A DNA stretch of 64,000 nt, from positions 186,001 to 250,000 of the forward strand of contig NZ_CP080506.1 of NCBI RefSeq assembly GCF_020342455.1. The letters run 5' to 3'. A program made the translations under genes and the position numbers. Positions 62,145-64,000 of this stretch are shown piece by piece. The stretch's first letter is position 1. Each line of letters begins with the position of its first letter. The notes beneath the pieces are model-generated. The model was not told the DNA's origin, did no database searches, and saw only the letters and a list, made by a program, of their open reading frames with translations. The stretch comes from Profftia sp020342455. GTDB taxonomy: Bacteria > Pseudomonadota > Gammaproteobacteria > Enterobacterales > Enterobacteriaceae.

Positions 62145-64000
62145 ATGTCCAAAGATCCCTATCAAGTGCGCGAAGCAGAAAAATATATATCACCTATTCC
62201 AAGCCGTGAGTATATTTTAATGCATATATCAAAGTATACTACACCAATTAGTCGTGAAGAAATAGCTTGCACACTAGATCTTACAAAAGAACATGATTTA
62301 GAATCTTTGAGACGTCGTCTTAGAGCTATGGAGAGGGATGGACAGTTAGTATTTACACGGCGCCAATGTTACGCGCTACCAGAACGTCTTGAATTAAAAA
62401 AAGGTATTGTTATTGGTCATCGTGATGGTTATGGTTTTATTCGTATTGAAGGTAACAAAGATAATAACGATTTATTTCTTTCATCAGAACAGATGAAGCT
62501 TTGTATTCATGGTGATGTAGTACTAGTACAATGTATAGGTATAGACCGTAGAGGACGTCGTGAAGCTCGTATTGTGCGTATACTTGAACCCAAACAAAGT
62601 CAAATTGTTGGTCGTTACTTCACTAATGCAGGTATAAGTTTTGTTATTCCAAATGATACTAGGTTGAGTTTTGATATTTTAATACCTCAAGAATTCATTG
62701 CTAATGCTCGTACGGGGTATATAGTTGTAGTAGAACTAACTCAACGTCCAACACGATTTAATAAGGCTATGGGTAAAGTAGTGGAAGTACTGGGCGATAA
62801 TATGGGGGCTATTATGGCAGTAGATATTGCACTGCGTACCCATGAAATTCCATATTATTGGCCTGAAAAAGTACAGAAACAGTTAATGACTTTGAATCAA
62901 AAAAATACTTACAAAGAAATAACAAAAGAACGTATTGATTTACGTGATTTACTATTAGTTACTATTGATAGTGAGGATACATATGATTTTGATGACGCAG
63001 TTTATTGTGAGAAAAAATTCAAGGGTGGTTGGTGTTTATGGGTAGCTATTGCTGATGTGAGTTATTATGTTCGCCCTAATACCGCTATAGATAATGAAGC
63101 ACGTAGTCGTGGTAATTCAATTTACTTCCCATCTCAAGTTATTCCTATGTTACCAGAGATTCTATCTAATAATATTTGTTCGTTAAAACCACAAGTTGAT
63201 CGTTTATGTGTAGTCTGTGAAATGACTGTCTCTATAACAGGACGCTTAACTTCTTTTAAATTTTATGAGGCAGTTATACGATCTTATGCTCGTTTGACAT
63301 ACACTACAGTATCTCATATTTTAACTGGTGAAACAGGAGCACGGAATAAATATCATAGATTAATAAAACCACTAGAGGAACTACATAATCTTTACCACGC
63401 GTTAGATAAATCTCGTTTAATGCGTGGTGGTATTACATTTGATACTGCAGAAGCTAGGTTTATCTTTAATTCCGATCACCGTATTAAACGTATTGAGTCA
63501 ACTATAAGGGATGATACTCATAAGATGATTGAAGAGTGCATGATTTTAGCAAATATTGCTGCAGCACGTTTTGTAGGGGATAATAAAGAACCTGTGCTGT
63601 ACCGTATACATGATCGTCCCAAAGATGAACATTTATTATCTTTACGAAGAATGTTAGGTGAATTGGGTCTATTTTTAGGTGGTGGAATCAAACCTGAACC
63701 GAAATATTATGCTACTTTAATAGATGAAATAATCTCTCGTCCTGACTATGAAATGTTACAAGCAATATTATTGCGCTCTATGAGGCAGGCTGTTTATGAT
63801 CCTAAAAATTGTGGTCATTTTGGTTTAGCTCTATCTGCATATGTTCACTTTACTTCGCCTATTCGTCGTTACCCCGATCTTAGCCTTCATCGTTCCATTA
63901 AATACTTATTAGCTAAAAACCGTTATATAGATAAAGATAGCTGGATAAAAACAGGAGGATGTAGCTATAAGGAAGAACAAATATTGCAATTAGGTAAACA
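62145..64000 (+). CDS. rnr: Ribonuclease R, cut by window end
   Basis: Processive 3'-5' exoribonuclease for structured RNA, rRNA quality control and trans-translation decay. 618 codons visible (E. coli 813). AAGGAG lies 8 nt before ATG (MSKDPYQVREAEKYI). The N-terminal helix-turn-helix (SLRRRLRAMERDGQLVFTRR), cold-shock domain (GHRDGYGFIRIEG) and RNB domain with active-site Asp cluster (DSEDTYDFDDAVYCE) are intact, as is HFTSPIRRYPDLSLHR. The C-terminal S1 domain is outside. Confidence 0.98.
   Translation, partial: MSKDPYQVREAEKYISPIPSREYILMHISKYTTPISREEIACTLDLTKEHDLESLRRRLRAMERDGQLVFTRRQCYALPERLELKKGIVIGHRDGYGFIRIEGNKDNNDLFLSSEQMKLCIHGDVVLVQCIGIDRRGRREARIVRILEPKQSQIVGRYFTNAGISFVIPNDTRLSFDILIPQEFIANARTGYIVVVELTQRPTRFNKAMGKVVEVLGDNMGAIMAVDIALRTHEIPYYWPEKVQKQLMTLNQKNTYKEITKERIDLRDLLLVTIDSEDTYDFDDAVYCEKKFKGGWCLWVAIADVSYYVRPNTAIDNEARSRGNSIYFPSQVIPMLPEILSNNICSLKPQVDRLCVVCEMTVSITGRLTSFKFYEAVIRSYARLTYTTVSHILTGETGARNKYHRLIKPLEELHNLYHALDKSRLMRGGITFDTAEARFIFNSDHRIKRIESTIRDDTHKMIEECMILANIAAARFVGDNKEPVLYRIHDRPKDEHLLSLRRMLGELGLFLGGGIKPEPKYYATLIDEIISRPDYEMLQAILLRSMRQAVYDPKNCGHFGLALSAYVHFTSPIRRYPDLSLHRSIKYLLAKNRYIDKDSWIKTGGCSYKEEQILQLGK

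Noticed and set aside
1..64000. Insertion sequences, prophage, CRISPR arrays, integrons
   Set aside because: No transposase or integrase frame, no spaced direct repeats and no terminal repeats were seen.

Overview
The window reads as part of the chromosome of a host-restricted gammaproteobacterium, very likely an insect-type endosymbiont descended from Enterobacterales. The intact proteins resemble E. coli/Serratia/Sodalis-type orthologues (CpxR/CpxA, LolB, PrmC, RF3, MnmA, RNase R), but the DNA is extremely A+T rich. Only about 49% of it lies in intact genes (31 protein genes, two of them cut by the window edges, plus two tRNAs). I saw no insertion sequence, phage, CRISPR or plasmid feature. 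I do not name a species.

Layout. 1-1657: 5' part of polA (-). 1658-6663: long decayed stretch with a readable nagB fossil and a possible dsbA fossil. 6664-8160: pitA. 8161-12359: decayed DNA, tRNA-Ser(UGA), a 32-bp perfect inverted repeat and a glmU fossil next to the ATP synthase operon. 12360-18848: complete atpBEFHAGDC (-). 18849-26711: nadE and queC among fossils of atpI, glnB, glrR, ppiD and fadM. 26712-28780: cpxR-cpxA, then a fieF fossil. 31853-33785: prfA-prmC with a hemA fossil upstream. 35327-38837: lolB-ispE and prs, followed by fossils of pth and ychF. 41030-42325: purA with an hflC fossil upstream. 43694-49444: ribF-ileS-lspA-[fkpB fossil]-ispH. 50999-54677: prfC and engB. 55302-57114: tRNA-Phe, an ftsY fossil, rsmD. 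57115-58901: an ispB fossil, then rplU-rpmA. 59682-60812: mnmA with an hflD fossil. 61600-64000: an nsrR fossil, then rnr, cut by the window end.

The main result is that the 'empty' half is not random. Many gaps can be read as eroded genes sitting exactly where the orthologous gene lies in free-living Enterobacterales and on the expected strand. They have stops, frameshifts and indels but still align by eye. The genome is therefore decaying in place while gene order persists. The best-supported fossils are nagB, ftsY, fkpB, pth, glrR and hflC. These were aligned from memory of the E. coli proteins and need a tblastn or HMM check.

Functionally, the survivors are translation and tRNA modification (prfA, prmC, prfC, ileS, rplU, rpmA, rsmD, engB, mnmA, queC), RNA turnover (rnr), nucleotide and cofactor synthesis (prs, purA, nadE, ribF), the MEP isoprenoid pathway (ispE, ispH), lipoprotein handling (lspA, lolB), an envelope-stress two-component system (cpxRA), phosphate uptake (pitA) and ATP synthase. 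Fossils indicate loss of SRP targeting (ftsY), haem precursor synthesis (hemA), quinone side-chain synthesis (ispB), UDP-GlcNAc synthesis and amino-sugar use (glmU, nagB), nitrogen regulation (glrR, glnB) and folding or protease helpers (fkpB, ppiD, dsbA, hflC). The surviving DNA polymerase I appears to have lost the catalytic carboxylates of its proofreading domain.
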